In this document: positions 17,038-26,225 of the stretch, piece by piece
Position numbering within the stretch: the stretch's first letter is position 1
Layout of the letters: every line of letters starts with the position of its first letter
Origin: an uncultured Lachnospiraceae bacterium
GTDB lineage: Bacteria > Bacillota > Clostridia > Lachnospirales > Lachnospiraceae
Direction: 5' to 3'
Length of the DNA stretch: 64,000 nucleotides
Assembly: GCA_910577785.1 (NCBI GenBank)
Contig: CAJTNT010000012.1
Coordinates: 28,445-92,444 of the forward strand
Translations under genes and position numbers: made by a program
The notes under the pieces: model-generated
What the model saw: only the letters and a program-made list of their open reading frames with translations
What the model was told of the DNA's origin: nothing
Database searches by the model: none

Positions 17038-18405
17038 TTACATGTTTGCAATCAACGCCGCTATGTCTTCAGGGCTCATCATTTTATTGGGGTCTGATGT
17101 GTCTGGCTTGGGAGGCTTTTCTTCCTCAAGCTGCTGAGGGGCGTCCGGAAGTTCTTCTACCTCTGCGTTGGCAATTAGCGCCGCGATATCTTCGGGGCTC
17201 ATCATCTGATTCGGATCCGCAAGGTTGGGCTTCGGAACTGATACCTTGCGCGCCAGCTTTGCTTCCGGAGCCTGCGGCTTAGGCTGCTCCTGCGGCTTTG
17301 CTTCCGGAGCCTGCGGCTTAGGCTGCTCCTGCGGCTTTGCTTCCGGCTCCCCAGAAGGGGCTGATGCCTCCAAGGCCCGGGCTTCTGCCGGCGCCACATC
17401 CTTCTCCTGAGCCACAGATCCTTCCGGCGCCATTTCCTTCTCCTGAGCCATAGGTTCTGGCTGGGCGATATCCTTCTCCTGAGCCATAGGTTCTGGCTGG
17501 GCGATATCCTTCATCTGAGCCATAAGTTCTTCCGGCGTCATTTCCTTCTCCTGAGCCATAGGTTCTTCCGATCCTGGTACGGGCGTTTCCCCAATACCTG
17601 AGAGCAGCGCCTCCAACTCGCCGGGGCTTAGAGTTTCCACAGCTGGCTGCTCAGTTGATGCCGAGGCCTGGCTTTCCACAAAGGGCTGCTCAGATAATGC
17701 TGAAAATCCGCTATCCCCAGAGTACGGATCCGTTGCCACAGAAGGCTGCCCAAACGCCGCCGAAAATGCTTCTTCCCCTGTAGAAGGGGGCTGTACGCCG
17801 CCTAACAGTGAAGATATTTCCTGCAGCCGCGCCAAAATTGTCTCCTGGGCATTTCTCAGGGACTGGATTTCCTGCTGGATACTGCCTGGCTGGCTCATCC
17901 CCTCCGCATTCGGCACAGAGTTGATGAGCTGATCCATCTGCCTCATGAGCTGGCCGTTGGAATTGATCAGCGCATCCGCATTTTCTTTGCTGCGGTTGAT
18001 TGTAACCTTCGCTATCTTCTTCTGGTCTTCCCTGAGTCCGTCTATCAAGGAAGCAATCATCTTCTGATTGGCGCTGTTTGCCTTTTCCAAGGGCATGATT
18101 TTCTGGCCGATAAAATTCAGCTTATTGTCTAAATCCTGGAATTTCTGCTGGAATATCAGGTAAGACGCCTTTTCTGCCTTCAGGATATCCTGGTATTGCT
18201 CTTCCCTCTCACGGACTCCTATTTCCCTTAAACTCATCCACCCATCTAACGTAAACGTCATCCAGAGAAAGGTGATAAAAGCTGCAGCCGCCATAAGCCG
18301 GAGATTCCCGGACATGGTAATCATATAGATGTCGCATAAGACCATGAACATCAAGATGATTGAGCTAATTAATACCCTTGTTTTTAGTGGTCTGTCATTC
18401 CTCAT
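17038..18405 (-). CDS. membrane-anchored coiled-coil protein with FliM/FliN-like tail motifs
   Basis: 455 residues: two membrane helices (about 10-27 and 33-50), a coiled coil (about 65-200, KAEKASYLIFQQKFQDLD onward), then a low-complexity Pro/Glu/Gln region with exact repeats (KPQEQPKPQAPEA twice; AQEKDIAQPEPM twice). Three short helices punctuate the tail: LSPGELEALLSGIG, then MMSPEDIAALIANAE and a C-terminal MMSPEDIAALIANM. These resemble the N-terminal LSQDEIDALL motif of flagellar switch proteins FliM/FliN/FliY, which binds CheY or partner proteins. No flagellar gene is adjacent. The soluble part is probably cytoplasmic. Function unknown; I infer a docking scaffold. Confidence 0.75.
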   Translation of the reverse strand: MRNDRPLKTRVLISSIILMFMVLCDIYMITMSGNLRLMAAAAFITFLWMTFTLDGWMSLREIGVREREEQYQDILKAEKASYLIFQQKFQDLDNKLNFIGQKIMPLEKANSANQKMIASLIDGLREDQKKIAKVTINRSKENADALINSNGQLMRQMDQLINSVPNAEGMSQPGSIQQEIQSLRNAQETILARLQEISSLLGGVQPPSTGEEAFSAAFGQPSVATDPYSGDSGFSALSEQPFVESQASASTEQPAVETLSPGELEALLSGIGETPVPGSEEPMAQEKEMTPEELMAQMKDIAQPEPMAQEKDIAQPEPMAQEKEMAPEGSVAQEKDVAPAEARALEASAPSGEPEAKPQEQPKPQAPEAKPQEQPKPQAPEAKLARKVSVPKPNLADPNQMMSPEDIAALIANAEVEELPDAPQQLEEEKPPKPDTSDPNKMMSPEDIAALIANM

Positions 18406-18522
18406 ACGTTCTCCTCCACCCTGTCATTATTTGCGATTTTACTATAACAGTTCCGCACCTTCATAGTTACTGCAAGTTAGCTATAATCATACCATAATTT
18501 CCGGGTCATGTCAAAAAGTTCG

Positions 18523-18551
18523 TTGAAAAAACAAATGCGGTATGATACTAT
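18523..18551 (+). promoter_or_regulatory. promoter of bioB
   Basis: TTGAAA (18523-18528) and TACTAT (18546-18551), 17 bases apart. No BirA-type operator was found near it. Confidence 0.6.
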
Positions 18552-18610
18552 TTTGTTACGAATCTAGTACATTCAACAGATACATTAACTTTACAGAATT
18601 GGAGGATCTT

Positions 18611-19579
18611 ATGATGGACAGCTTAGCATCCCTGAAGGAAAAAGTACTTGCAGGCCGCCAAATTACTCGAGAAGAAGCGCTTGCACTGGCAGAGATGCCT
18701 CTGGAAGAGTTATGCGCCGCAGCGGATGAAATCCGGCGGTTTTTCTGCGGCGATAAATTTGACCTATGCACGATTGTTAATGGGAAAAGCGGAAAATGCT
18801 CAGAAAACTGCAAATACTGCGCGCAATCCGCTTCCTATCATACTGCCGTTGAAACCTACCCCCTGTTGGATACGGAGGCCTTGCTGGAACAGGCACAGTA
18901 CAACCAGAGCCGCGGCGTCCACCGCTACTCCATTGTCACTTCCGGCAGGAATTTAAATGCCCAGGAGGTCAGCCAGGCATGCGGAAGCATCCGCAAAATA
19001 AAAGAAAGCCTGGATATCTCCATATGCGTATCCTTTGGCCTGTTGGAAGAGGCAGACTTCCAGAAGCTCAGGCAAGCTGGGGCTTCGCGTGTCCATAACA
19101 ACCTGGAAGCCTCTGCCGGGTATTTCCCACAGGTCTGCACAACCCATACGCAGCAAGACAAAATCCGTTCCATAGAAGCCGCCAGGAAGGCGGGCATGGA
19201 AGTCTGCAGCGGGGGCATCATGGGGTTGGGGGAATCCATGGAGGACCGCATCGACTTAGCTATCACCCTGCGGGAACTGCAGATCAAATCTGTTCCCGTC
19301 AATATGCTTAATCCCATCCCTGGGACGCCCTATGAGAACAACCCCCGGCTCACGGAAGAGGATATGTGCCGGATTGTGGCCATCTTCCGCTTTCTTCTGC
19401 CAGACGCCTTCATCCGCCTGGCTGGCGGCAGGGGGCTTATGGAAGATCAGGGACGCAGATGCTTCTGCTCCGGCGCAAATGCCGCCATCACCGGGGATAT
19501 GCTGACCACCTCCGGCATCACCATCCAGCGCGACCTTGAGATCCTCAAAGAACTGGGCTACCAGGTACAGATCCCTTAA
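18611..19579 (+). CDS. bioB: biotin synthase
   Basis: 322-residue radical-SAM enzyme that inserts sulfur into dethiobiotin. The 4Fe-4S/SAM site is CSENCKYC (CxxxCxxC); downstream are SASYHTAVETYPL, the conserved VHNNLEAS (usually YNHNLDT), VNMLNPIPGTP and AGGRG near the C-terminus, where the second cluster ligands lie. Two adjacent ATG codons (18611 and 18614) follow GGAGG. It stands alone: no bioA, bioD or bioF is nearby, so dethiobiotin must come from elsewhere or be imported. Confidence 0.95.
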   Translation: MMDSLASLKEKVLAGRQITREEALALAEMPLEELCAAADEIRRFFCGDKFDLCTIVNGKSGKCSENCKYCAQSASYHTAVETYPLLDTEALLEQAQYNQSRGVHRYSIVTSGRNLNAQEVSQACGSIRKIKESLDISICVSFGLLEEADFQKLRQAGASRVHNNLEASAGYFPQVCTTHTQQDKIRSIEAARKAGMEVCSGGIMGLGESMEDRIDLAITLRELQIKSVPVNMLNPIPGTPYENNPRLTEEDMCRIVAIFRFLLPDAFIRLAGGRGLMEDQGRRCFCSGANAAITGDMLTTSGITIQRDLEILKELGYQVQIP

Positions 19580-19620
19580 ACGCCCGCCCTCATAATCTTC
19601 CCTAAATTATGGCATAATAT

Positions 19621-19655
19621 CGATTGCCCCGACTAACACGCTGCCGGGGCAATCG
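19621..19655 (+). other. perfect leader hairpin before the amidohydrolase gene
   Basis: CGATTGCCCCG / CGGGGCAATCG, an 11-bp perfect stem with a 13-base loop, lying between a -10-like TATGGCATAATAT and the gene's ribosome site. No T-run follows, so it may stabilise or regulate the leader rather than end transcription. Confidence 0.6.
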
Positions 19656-19692
19656 GAGGGCTTTCATCACCCTTCGGAAAGGAGGCAAGACA

Positions 19693-20925
19693 ATGGAACA
19701 TACACTACAGATCAAACATGGGCTTGTCCATGACGCAGTACGCCGGGAACCTTACCTGGCAGATATCTTAGTAGAAAACGGAAAAATCACCCAGATTATT
19801 CCCGCTTCAGAAGGCGGAGCCGCCGACAAGACGCACAGCCTGGCAGCCACAGCCGATGGCAGGACACAAATCCCAGATGCTGCTGCGGATGGCAGGGCAC
19901 AAATCCTGGACGCCACAGGGCTGGAAGTATATCCCGGCTTTGTGGAAGCCCACTGCCACCTAGGCCTCGATGGGTACGCCATCGGCTTTGAAGGCGCCGA
20001 TTACAATGAAATGACGGATTCCCTGACTCCCCATCTGTGCGCCATAGACGGCCTCAATCCCATGGATGAAAGCGTCCGGCTGGCGATGGAAGGAGGCGTC
20101 ACCTGTGTGGCGGCAGGGCCTGGAAGCTCGAATATCCTGGGCGGCACCTTCACGGTCTACAAAACATCTGGGAAACGCATCGATGACATGGTAATCCAAA
20201 AAAAGGCGGCCATGAAATGTGCATTCGGCGAAAATCCCAAGCGATGCTATAAAGACAAGGACACCTATTGCCGCATGAGCATTGCAGCCAGGCTGCGCAC
20301 CATGCTGGACAAGACAAAAGAATACCTGGCCAGGCTGGAAGCCGCAGGGGACGATCCCCTGAAAATGCCCGCCTATGATCCTAAGCTGGAAGCCCTAATC
20401 CCTGTCATCAAAGGAGAAATGCCCTTAAAAGCCCATGTCCATCAGGCAAATGACATTTACACCGCCATCCGCATCGCCAAGGAATACCAGCTGGGGCTCA
20501 CCCTCGATCACTGCACCGACGGCTCCCTGATTGCGGATGACTTGGCCAAAGAAGGCTATCCTATAGCGGTCGGCCCCACCTTAACCCATGCCACAAAATA
20601 TGAATTAAAAAATAAGAGTTTCTCGACGCCCGGAGATCTGGCAAAGGCCGGCTGCCAGGTATCCATCATTACGGATTCTCCCGTAATCCCCCAGCAGTTC
20701 CTGCCCCTCTGCGCCGGGCTGGCCGTAAAATCTGGCATGGATGAATTTGAAGCCCTCAAAGCCATCACCATCCAGGCCGCCAGGCACATAGGCGTATCCG
20801 AACGGGTAGGTTCCCTGGAGATTGGGAAAGACGCCGATTTCGTCATAGCAAACGGGAATCCCATGGTATCTGACACTGTGATTTCTTATGTATTAATTAA
20901 TGGAATGATTACGTTCCAGAGATAA
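19693..20925 (+). CDS. amidohydrolase family protein (imidazolonepropionase-like)
   Basis: 410-residue TIM-barrel metal hydrolase. Ligands and motifs: EAHCHLGLDG (HxH on strand 1), a Lys-rich segment around GEMPLKAHVHQAND, LTLDHCTDG and the strand-8 Asp in IITDSPV, then the C-terminal beta-sandwich ending IGKDADFVIANGNP. This is the pattern of COG1228 amidohydrolases, whose substrates range from imidazolonepropionate to dipeptides; specificity is open. The ATG at 19693 follows AAAGGAGG. A short internal duplication (ADGRTQIPDA/ADGRAQILDA) sits in the N-terminal sandwich, a site that tolerates insertions. Confidence 0.88.
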   Translation: MEHTLQIKHGLVHDAVRREPYLADILVENGKITQIIPASEGGAADKTHSLAATADGRTQIPDAAADGRAQILDATGLEVYPGFVEAHCHLGLDGYAIGFEGADYNEMTDSLTPHLCAIDGLNPMDESVRLAMEGGVTCVAAGPGSSNILGGTFTVYKTSGKRIDDMVIQKKAAMKCAFGENPKRCYKDKDTYCRMSIAARLRTMLDKTKEYLARLEAAGDDPLKMPAYDPKLEALIPVIKGEMPLKAHVHQANDIYTAIRIAKEYQLGLTLDHCTDGSLIADDLAKEGYPIAVGPTLTHATKYELKNKSFSTPGDLAKAGCQVSIITDSPVIPQQFLPLCAGLAVKSGMDEFEALKAITIQAARHIGVSERVGSLEIGKDADFVIANGNPMVSDTVISYVLINGMITFQR

Positions 20926-21007
20926 ACAGGATGTGAAACGGCCCTTTCGCGCATTGGGATCAGCCAGCTGCGGAACGGCTTTTTCCTGTTTAAAGATAAA
21001 CGGAAGG

Positions 21008-21035
21008 AAAGGGTTGCCTTACGGCAACCCTTTTT
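21008..21035 (+). terminator. terminator of the amidohydrolase gene
   Basis: AAAGGGTTGCC-TTAC-GGCAACCCTTTTT. A second hairpin (AGCC...GGCTTTTT, about 20972-20984) precedes it. Confidence 0.95.
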
Positions 21036-21049
21036 GGGGGAGTAAATTT

Positions 21050-21112
21050 ATGAAATGTTTCATGGGGTGCCACATCTTGGGCGGTGGCACCAACCACTCT
21101 CACTCTATGTAA
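21050..21112 (+). CDS. candidate 20-residue Cys/His peptide
   Basis: ATG at 21050 follows GGGGGAG at 8-base spacing and opens a 20-codon frame (MKCFMGCHILGGGTNHSHSM) ending in TAA. Two cysteines and three histidines in 20 residues would suit metal binding or a modified peptide. Against a coding role: its DNA contains the perfect inverted repeat GGTGCCAC/GTGGCACC (21066-21073, 21084-21091), so the segment may be a structured RNA. It lies after a terminator. The rest of the gap to 21313 holds a hairpin with a mismatch (about 21153-21190) and nothing else I recognise. Confidence 0.3.
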   Translation: MKCFMGCHILGGGTNHSHSM

Positions 21113-21313
21113 ACCAACTTCATCAAATAAAGTTAAATTTTTTTTAGTCGAAGCTGATAACGGTGCGCGCTTGTTTGTGCTATCAACTTCATTTGATATA
21201 AAAGAGTATAAAGCATAAATGTGTGCAAAGTGTGGACATTTTCTAAAAGAAACATAAAGATTTCGAAAGAAATTATGAAGAAACAGTAAAAAAAGCGTTA
21301 GGTATTTCTGAAA

Positions 21314-22606
21314 TCAATCCACCGCCTTACAGAATCCTTTTACCGCCTTGCTGGGGGCTAATCCCTTCCCTATCTTCTGCAGCATCTTCCACCAAGCGGC
21401 GCGCGCCTCTGTCCATTTGGGGGTCACCTGGTAATAATCGCCCATATATCGGTTAAACAAACCATACTCCGTCATCAGGATGTCATTGACATAGAGATCT
21501 TCCATGTCGCGGACAGGCCAGTATGCCGAAGCCAGGACAGCCCTTTTATACGGCTCCTCCTCCATCGCCATAAAACGGATGAATTCCTTGGCTGCCTCTA
21601 TCCTCTCCCCGTCTCCATTGTCAAATATTCCAAAGCCCCAGATCCCGCCCTGCAGCCTGGGCTCCCCATCGCTTGTGGGGAATGCCATCGGAAAAACATC
21701 AAAATCACGGTCAGGATTGGCCATTGTCTGGCTAACCTCCAAGGAGCCATTCCAGCAAAATGCCATCGCCAGCTCCCCCTGGATGAACTGGGCAATTTCA
21801 CCGCCGCCATCTATCTCGGGATCAAAGCGGATCCCCTCCAAATCATAGAGCAGCTGCAGAGCCTTGATGTTCTCTTCACTGTCAATGGTATATTCTGTAT
21901 GGGCGCCGTCTGTAAAGCTTCCGCCATACAGGTTGTTCACCAAGGCGCGGGTTCCCTGGTCGCCGCCCTGCCCCTTACAATAGATAGCCCCCACCTGCTT
22001 CTGCCCATGCTCCACCAGCGCATGGACTGCCTGGATAAATCCCTCGGTTGTCCATGTATGGCTCTCTTCATCTATATACTGCAGCGCGCCTGCCTCTTGG
22101 AACATCTGGTAATTAATCGCCATGCAGTGGGCGCCCATACAAATCGGAAATTCATAAAATTCTCCATTCCTGTGCTGGCAGGCATCACGGACAAAGCTGT
22201 AAACCTGGCCAGCCGCATCTTCCGCCCACAAATCAGATAAATCCACCATCCGGCCTTCCTCCCCCCAATGGGCCACCAGGCGTTCCGGCCCCTCAAACAC
22301 CAGATCTGGAAGCTGCCCCTTTGCAATCGCATCATCAATCATGCTGTCCCCATCGCTATACTGCAGATAATTTACAGACACATGAATATTCGGATACGCC
22401 TCATGAAACCTGCTCAGTAGGTTTGCCACCGCCGCAGATTCTCCCCAGTTGCCCACCGGATATGTCCAAAGGGTAATCGCAATATCCTTCTGCCCTGTGC
22501 CATCTTCTCCTCCTTCTGCCCCCGCTCCGCGCAAGCCCTGGTTCCCGCATCCTGCGGCGGCAACTGCCAAAAACAGCGCCAGCATCCATACCAAACCCTT
22601 TTTCAT
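21314..22606 (-). CDS. extracellular solute-binding lipoprotein (sugar ABC type)
   Basis: 430-residue lipoprotein with signal peptide and lipobox (VAAAGC). The mature part begins with a polar Gly/Glu linker and has family-1 binding-protein features: ITLWTYPVGNWGES, NIHVSVNYLQYSDGDSM and a C-terminal lobe with WGFGIFDNGDGERIEAAKEFI. Such proteins bind sugars at the cell surface. No permease or ATPase gene is next to it. Instead it lies 18 bases after a hybrid histidine kinase and is probably translated from the same message, suggesting the protein feeds a sensory system. Start at 22606 follows GAGGAGG. Confidence 0.9.
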   Translation of the reverse strand: MKKGLVWMLALFLAVAAAGCGNQGLRGAGAEGGEDGTGQKDIAITLWTYPVGNWGESAAVANLLSRFHEAYPNIHVSVNYLQYSDGDSMIDDAIAKGQLPDLVFEGPERLVAHWGEEGRMVDLSDLWAEDAAGQVYSFVRDACQHRNGEFYEFPICMGAHCMAINYQMFQEAGALQYIDEESHTWTTEGFIQAVHALVEHGQKQVGAIYCKGQGGDQGTRALVNNLYGGSFTDGAHTEYTIDSEENIKALQLLYDLEGIRFDPEIDGGGEIAQFIQGELAMAFCWNGSLEVSQTMANPDRDFDVFPMAFPTSDGEPRLQGGIWGFGIFDNGDGERIEAAKEFIRFMAMEEEPYKRAVLASAYWPVRDMEDLYVNDILMTEYGLFNRYMGDYYQVTPKWTEARAAWWKMLQKIGKGLAPSKAVKGFCKAVD

Positions 22607-22624
22607 GAACAGACCTCCTCTTCC

Positions 22625-25180
22625 CTATAAATATTCCTCCAGTACTTGGGTGACCTCCTGCAAGTCGATCGGCTTTGCCACATGGGCATCCATCCCGCAG
22701 TCCAGGCATCTTTTCACATCATCCTCAAAGGTATCCGCGCTCATGGCAATAATGGGAACCTCCCCTGCATCTTCCCGCCCCAGGGCGCGGATCGCCTTAG
22801 CTGCCTCAAATCCGGTCATTATCGGCATACGCAGATCCATCAGGATGCCGTTATACCATCCTTCCTGGGACTGGCTGAATTTCTCAAGGCAGACCTTTCC
22901 ATTCTCTGCCCATTCCACCTCCAGCCCCATAGCCGTCAGCAGCTCATTGGCAATTTCCCAATTCAGGTCATTATCCTCCGCCAGCAGCACGCGTTTTCCC
23001 TGCAGGGAGCCTGCCGCCTCCTTATGTGCCTGCCGGCGCCTTCCAGTCCCCTTTTTCTCCTCCATAAATTCCTTGAGGTGGCAGTACAGGGTGGAACGGA
23101 ACAGCGGCTTGGCGATAAATCCATGGATGCCCGCAGCCCTGGCCTCTGCTTCCATGTCGCTCCAGTCCCCATCGGAAACCAGCATCATGGGGATCTGGCA
23201 ATGATGCTTCTGATGCAGTTCCCTGGCCGCGTGGACGCCGCCTTTTTTGGGCAGCTTCCAGTCCAGCAGAATCATGTGATAGCTGCCGCCCTCCTGTCGG
23301 CGTCTTTCTATCTTCTCAGCAACATCTTTGCTGTCCACTGCCCATTCCACCTGTATGCCCATGGATTTCAGGCTGGCTATGGTGCTGGCGCAGCTGATGG
23401 CGTCCGCACCTGCCACCAGCACATCCCACGCTGGAAGCTGCATCTTCTCCTGCTGTTCCTCAGGCGCTTTCTTCAGATCCAGCATAACATGAAACTCGCT
23501 TCCCTTGCCCTGTTCGCTCTTTACCTCAATACGCCCGCCCATGGCGTCCACAATGCACTTGGTAATGGCCATCCCCAGGCCTGCCCCCGCCGTCTTCTGG
23601 ACACGGGCGCTGTCCTCCCGCATAAAAGACTCAAAAATCTTCTCCTGGAACTCTGGCGCCATGCCAATGCCATTGTCTTTCACACAGAAATGGATATGTA
23701 CGTACGCATCCCCCTTGGGAGAATCCTCCTCATACAGCATCACCTGTACCGTCCCCTTTTCCGGCGTAAACTTCACGGCATTTCCCAGCAGGTTCAGCAA
23801 TATCTGGTTGAGCCGCAGGCGGTCGCAATATACCGTCTCCACCGGCGCTTCGCGGACATAGATATTAAAATACTGCTTCTTCTCCTTGATTTGCGGCTGG
23901 ATCATATACACAATATTCTGCATCACTTCCGGCAGGAAAATCTCTTCCACGTTCAGCGCCATCTTCCCGCTCTCCATCTTAGACATATCAAGGACATCAT
24001 TAATTAGGCCTAGCAGATGGCGGCTGGAAACGGTAATCTTTTTCAGACAATTCTCTACCTGCATGCGGTTCCCCAGGTTCGCGCTGGCAACTGCCGCCAT
24101 GCCAATAATGCCATTCATCGGCGTACGGATATCATGGCTTATATTAGAAAGGAAGTCGCTTTTTGCCCGATTGGCACGCTCTGCGGAACGCTTTGCCTTG
24201 TCTAACGCATACATCTGCCGCCGGATCATGCGGAAATATTCGGCAAACACCAGCAGCAATATGACAATAATCATCAGGCATTCCCCAATGGCCGTATAGG
24301 ACCATTGGCTTCCCAGCCCAGCAATCGACTCGTCAATCAGGCCATACGGCATAGCCAGCATTAGATACCAGTCTGAATAAGGCAAGATCGTCCCATACAG
24401 GTTGCGCATCTCCCCCTTTACCGAAGCTTCGGCGGTAAAATCACGGCCTTTGTCCATTGCCTCCCCCAGTTCCTGGATAAACCGCTCAGAGGCCTCTTCA
24501 TCCATATCTTCATAATAAGTACGCACCCGGTCAAAATAGTCTTTGCCTTCCATCGCCTTGCCGCGGATAATAAATTCGCCTTCACGGCTGATGATAGAAT
24601 AATTCACCAAGGAGCCGCTTCTATCCAAGGAAAGCGTATTGATAAAATAGCTGGTAGGGAAACCTGCCACCAATGCAACGCAGGAGCCTCCTTGGGACGG
24701 AGCATAGGTAATCGGCACCCCCATCAGAATCACGTCGTCCCCGTTCTGGTCACGCGCCAGAGTAACCTTCTCTTCCCCCGCATTCAAGGAAGCCCAGAAG
24801 TCCTCCTGCTCCACCGGCTCAATCTGTACGCCATAGAGCATCTGCAAATCCCCGCTTTCTGTATAAAAAGCTACATAGTCAAATCCTCTTAGCCGCGCAT
24901 TGTACGTTAAGGCTACTTCCAGCGCGCTGCTGTTGCGCCCCTCCCCGGCCTGGAGAGAAATAGCCAGAGCGCCCACCTGGGACAGACGCAGTTCAATTGT
25001 AGTCCCAAAGTGCATGGCCACCTGCTCACTCATTCCAGACATATAGATCTCCCCAACATCACGAATCGTATCTGCACCCTTGTCGTTCATTCGTGCAGCC
25101 TGAAAGGCAAATATAATAACGCAAAAAATGGACGCAATCATAAGGCTGATGATTAAAAACCTAGTAGTCACTTTCCGCAT
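22625..25180 (-). CDS. hybrid sensor histidine kinase / response regulator
   Basis: 851 residues. Membrane helix (about 10-28), extracytoplasmic sensor domain of about 250 residues resembling a double Cache domain, second membrane helix (about 285-305), HisKA with the phospho-His in SHDIRTPMNGI, HATPase with NLLGNAVKFT and GAGLGMAI motifs, a degenerate receiver-like domain (retaining ILLDWKLPKKGG), and a complete C-terminal receiver (LLAEDNDLN, acceptor Asp in ILMDLRMP, Lys in HVAKPI). There is no output domain. The ATG at 25180 has GGGAGG at 9 bases; the upstream ATG at 25189 is only 1 base from it. A binding lipoprotein is encoded immediately downstream. Confidence 0.93.
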   Translation of the reverse strand: MRKVTTRFLIISLMIASIFCVIIFAFQAARMNDKGADTIRDVGEIYMSGMSEQVAMHFGTTIELRLSQVGALAISLQAGEGRNSSALEVALTYNARLRGFDYVAFYTESGDLQMLYGVQIEPVEQEDFWASLNAGEEKVTLARDQNGDDVILMGVPITYAPSQGGSCVALVAGFPTSYFINTLSLDRSGSLVNYSIISREGEFIIRGKAMEGKDYFDRVRTYYEDMDEEASERFIQELGEAMDKGRDFTAEASVKGEMRNLYGTILPYSDWYLMLAMPYGLIDESIAGLGSQWSYTAIGECLMIIVILLLVFAEYFRMIRRQMYALDKAKRSAERANRAKSDFLSNISHDIRTPMNGIIGMAAVASANLGNRMQVENCLKKITVSSRHLLGLINDVLDMSKMESGKMALNVEEIFLPEVMQNIVYMIQPQIKEKKQYFNIYVREAPVETVYCDRLRLNQILLNLLGNAVKFTPEKGTVQVMLYEEDSPKGDAYVHIHFCVKDNGIGMAPEFQEKIFESFMREDSARVQKTAGAGLGMAITKCIVDAMGGRIEVKSEQGKGSEFHVMLDLKKAPEEQQEKMQLPAWDVLVAGADAISCASTIASLKSMGIQVEWAVDSKDVAEKIERRRQEGGSYHMILLDWKLPKKGGVHAARELHQKHHCQIPMMLVSDGDWSDMEAEARAAGIHGFIAKPLFRSTLYCHLKEFMEEKKGTGRRRQAHKEAAGSLQGKRVLLAEDNDLNWEIANELLTAMGLEVEWAENGKVCLEKFSQSQEGWYNGILMDLRMPIMTGFEAAKAIRALGREDAGEVPIIAMSADTFEDDVKRCLDCGMDAHVAKPIDLQEVTQVLEEYL

Positions 25181-25263
25181 CTTCGACATTCCTCCCGTAT
25201 CTCCTGTGTAGCTTATTATATATAATTTATCACACTCTTGGGCAAAAGTATAGGGTAATTTTG

Positions 25264-25290
25264 GTTACTGTCTGGCGCAGAAACAGTTAC
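25264..25290. repeat. short inverted repeat of the GTTACTGT family
   Basis: GTTACTGT (25264-25271) and ACAGTTAC (25283-25290) with one mismatch; similar repeats occur at 26337-26362 and in the element at 9172-9317. Confidence 0.5.
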
Positions 25291-25418
25291 GGGACTGCAT
25301 TTCCTAACAAAAGATTAATTCCAATGTATTGCATTATTGCATTCTAGGAAAAATGGTATTATAATATAAAAGCGAAAAAGCAGTGAATATAACGATAAAA
25401 CACAAGGAGGAACTTAAA

Positions 25419-25619
25419 ATGGCACAGGTTACAAAGGACACTATGATTGGGGAACTTCTGCAAATTGACGAAAATATTGCCCCCGTTCTGCTGGACATTG
25501 GCATGCACTGTCTAGGATGCCCTTCATCCCAGATGGAAACAATTGCAGAGGCAGCTATGGTACACGGCATTGAGCCCGATGCATTAGTGGATAGGATTAA
25601 TCAGTTTCTGGCACAATAA
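25419..25619 (+). CDS. DUF1858 domain-containing protein
   Basis: 66-residue protein with the DUF1858 pattern: MIGELLQIDENIAPVLLDIG, then HCLGCPSSQMETI, with a CxxC pair. The family is found alone or fused to hybrid-cluster and other iron-sulfur proteins in anaerobes and is thought to act in redox chemistry; the role of the free form is unknown. Start at 25419 follows ACAAGGAGG. It has its own terminator directly downstream and stands alone. Confidence 0.9.
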   Translation: MAQVTKDTMIGELLQIDENIAPVLLDIGMHCLGCPSSQMETIAEAAMVHGIEPDALVDRINQFLAQ

Positions 25620-25629
25620 AAATATGAGG

Positions 25630-25674
25630 GGCTGCCGGACAATAGGCAGATCACTATTGTCCGGCAGCCTTTTT
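25630..25674 (+). terminator. terminator of the DUF1858 gene
   Basis: 15-bp perfect stem GGCTGCCGGACAATA / TATTGTCCGGCAGCC, then TTTTT. Confidence 0.95.
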
Positions 25675-26225
25675 CCTTTGCCGGGCAGCCGCATAAGCTT
25701 CTGCGGCGCATAAGATGGCCCAAAATATAAATCTCTGATTCGTGAACAAGACTTCTCATCTTGTGATACATTTACAGGTTCCTGATGAAATGCTCCCTCC
25801 TTTTTTGCTCCACAGTTGTGGAGGTATTTCGTGATATATTAATTGTTCCGAAAGCTCCCAGATCACTTTCGGAAGTATGGCCCCGGCAGTAAAAATATGC
25901 CAGAGCTATAGGGCAGCCCCTGGAAACCTCCCGGTTCTTTTTCCTTTCCCAAGTGCGGAGCCATAGGCGCCGCCACTGCCAGCACAGCAATTTATTTTAT
26001 TCTGAGAGGGGCGTAATGACGCCCCGCCAAGGAGATTCCCAATCCTTCGGTCGGCATGCCTCCAGGCTGCGGATGGCGCCCCCAAGAGACAGGGCTGCAT
26101 AAATGGCCAAAATTGGCCTTTCAGAGATGTATTGCCTCCCCTGGCACATACTGCCAGTACAAAGCAAAATCTGACAACAGGCGCTTGTATCATCTACGGG
26201 TAATTTATTCTGGATATCCACATAC

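Noticed and set aside
22646..24007. 453-codon plus-strand frame
   Set aside because: Lies opposite the histidine kinase; the minus strand carries all catalytic motifs of that family, the plus frame has no recognisable protein.
26050..26070. Sequence AGCCTGGAGGCATGCC on the minus strand, like a cobalamin riboswitch B12 box
   Set aside because: Only 13 of 16 positions fit, the other conserved segments of the riboswitch are absent, and no B12 gene follows.
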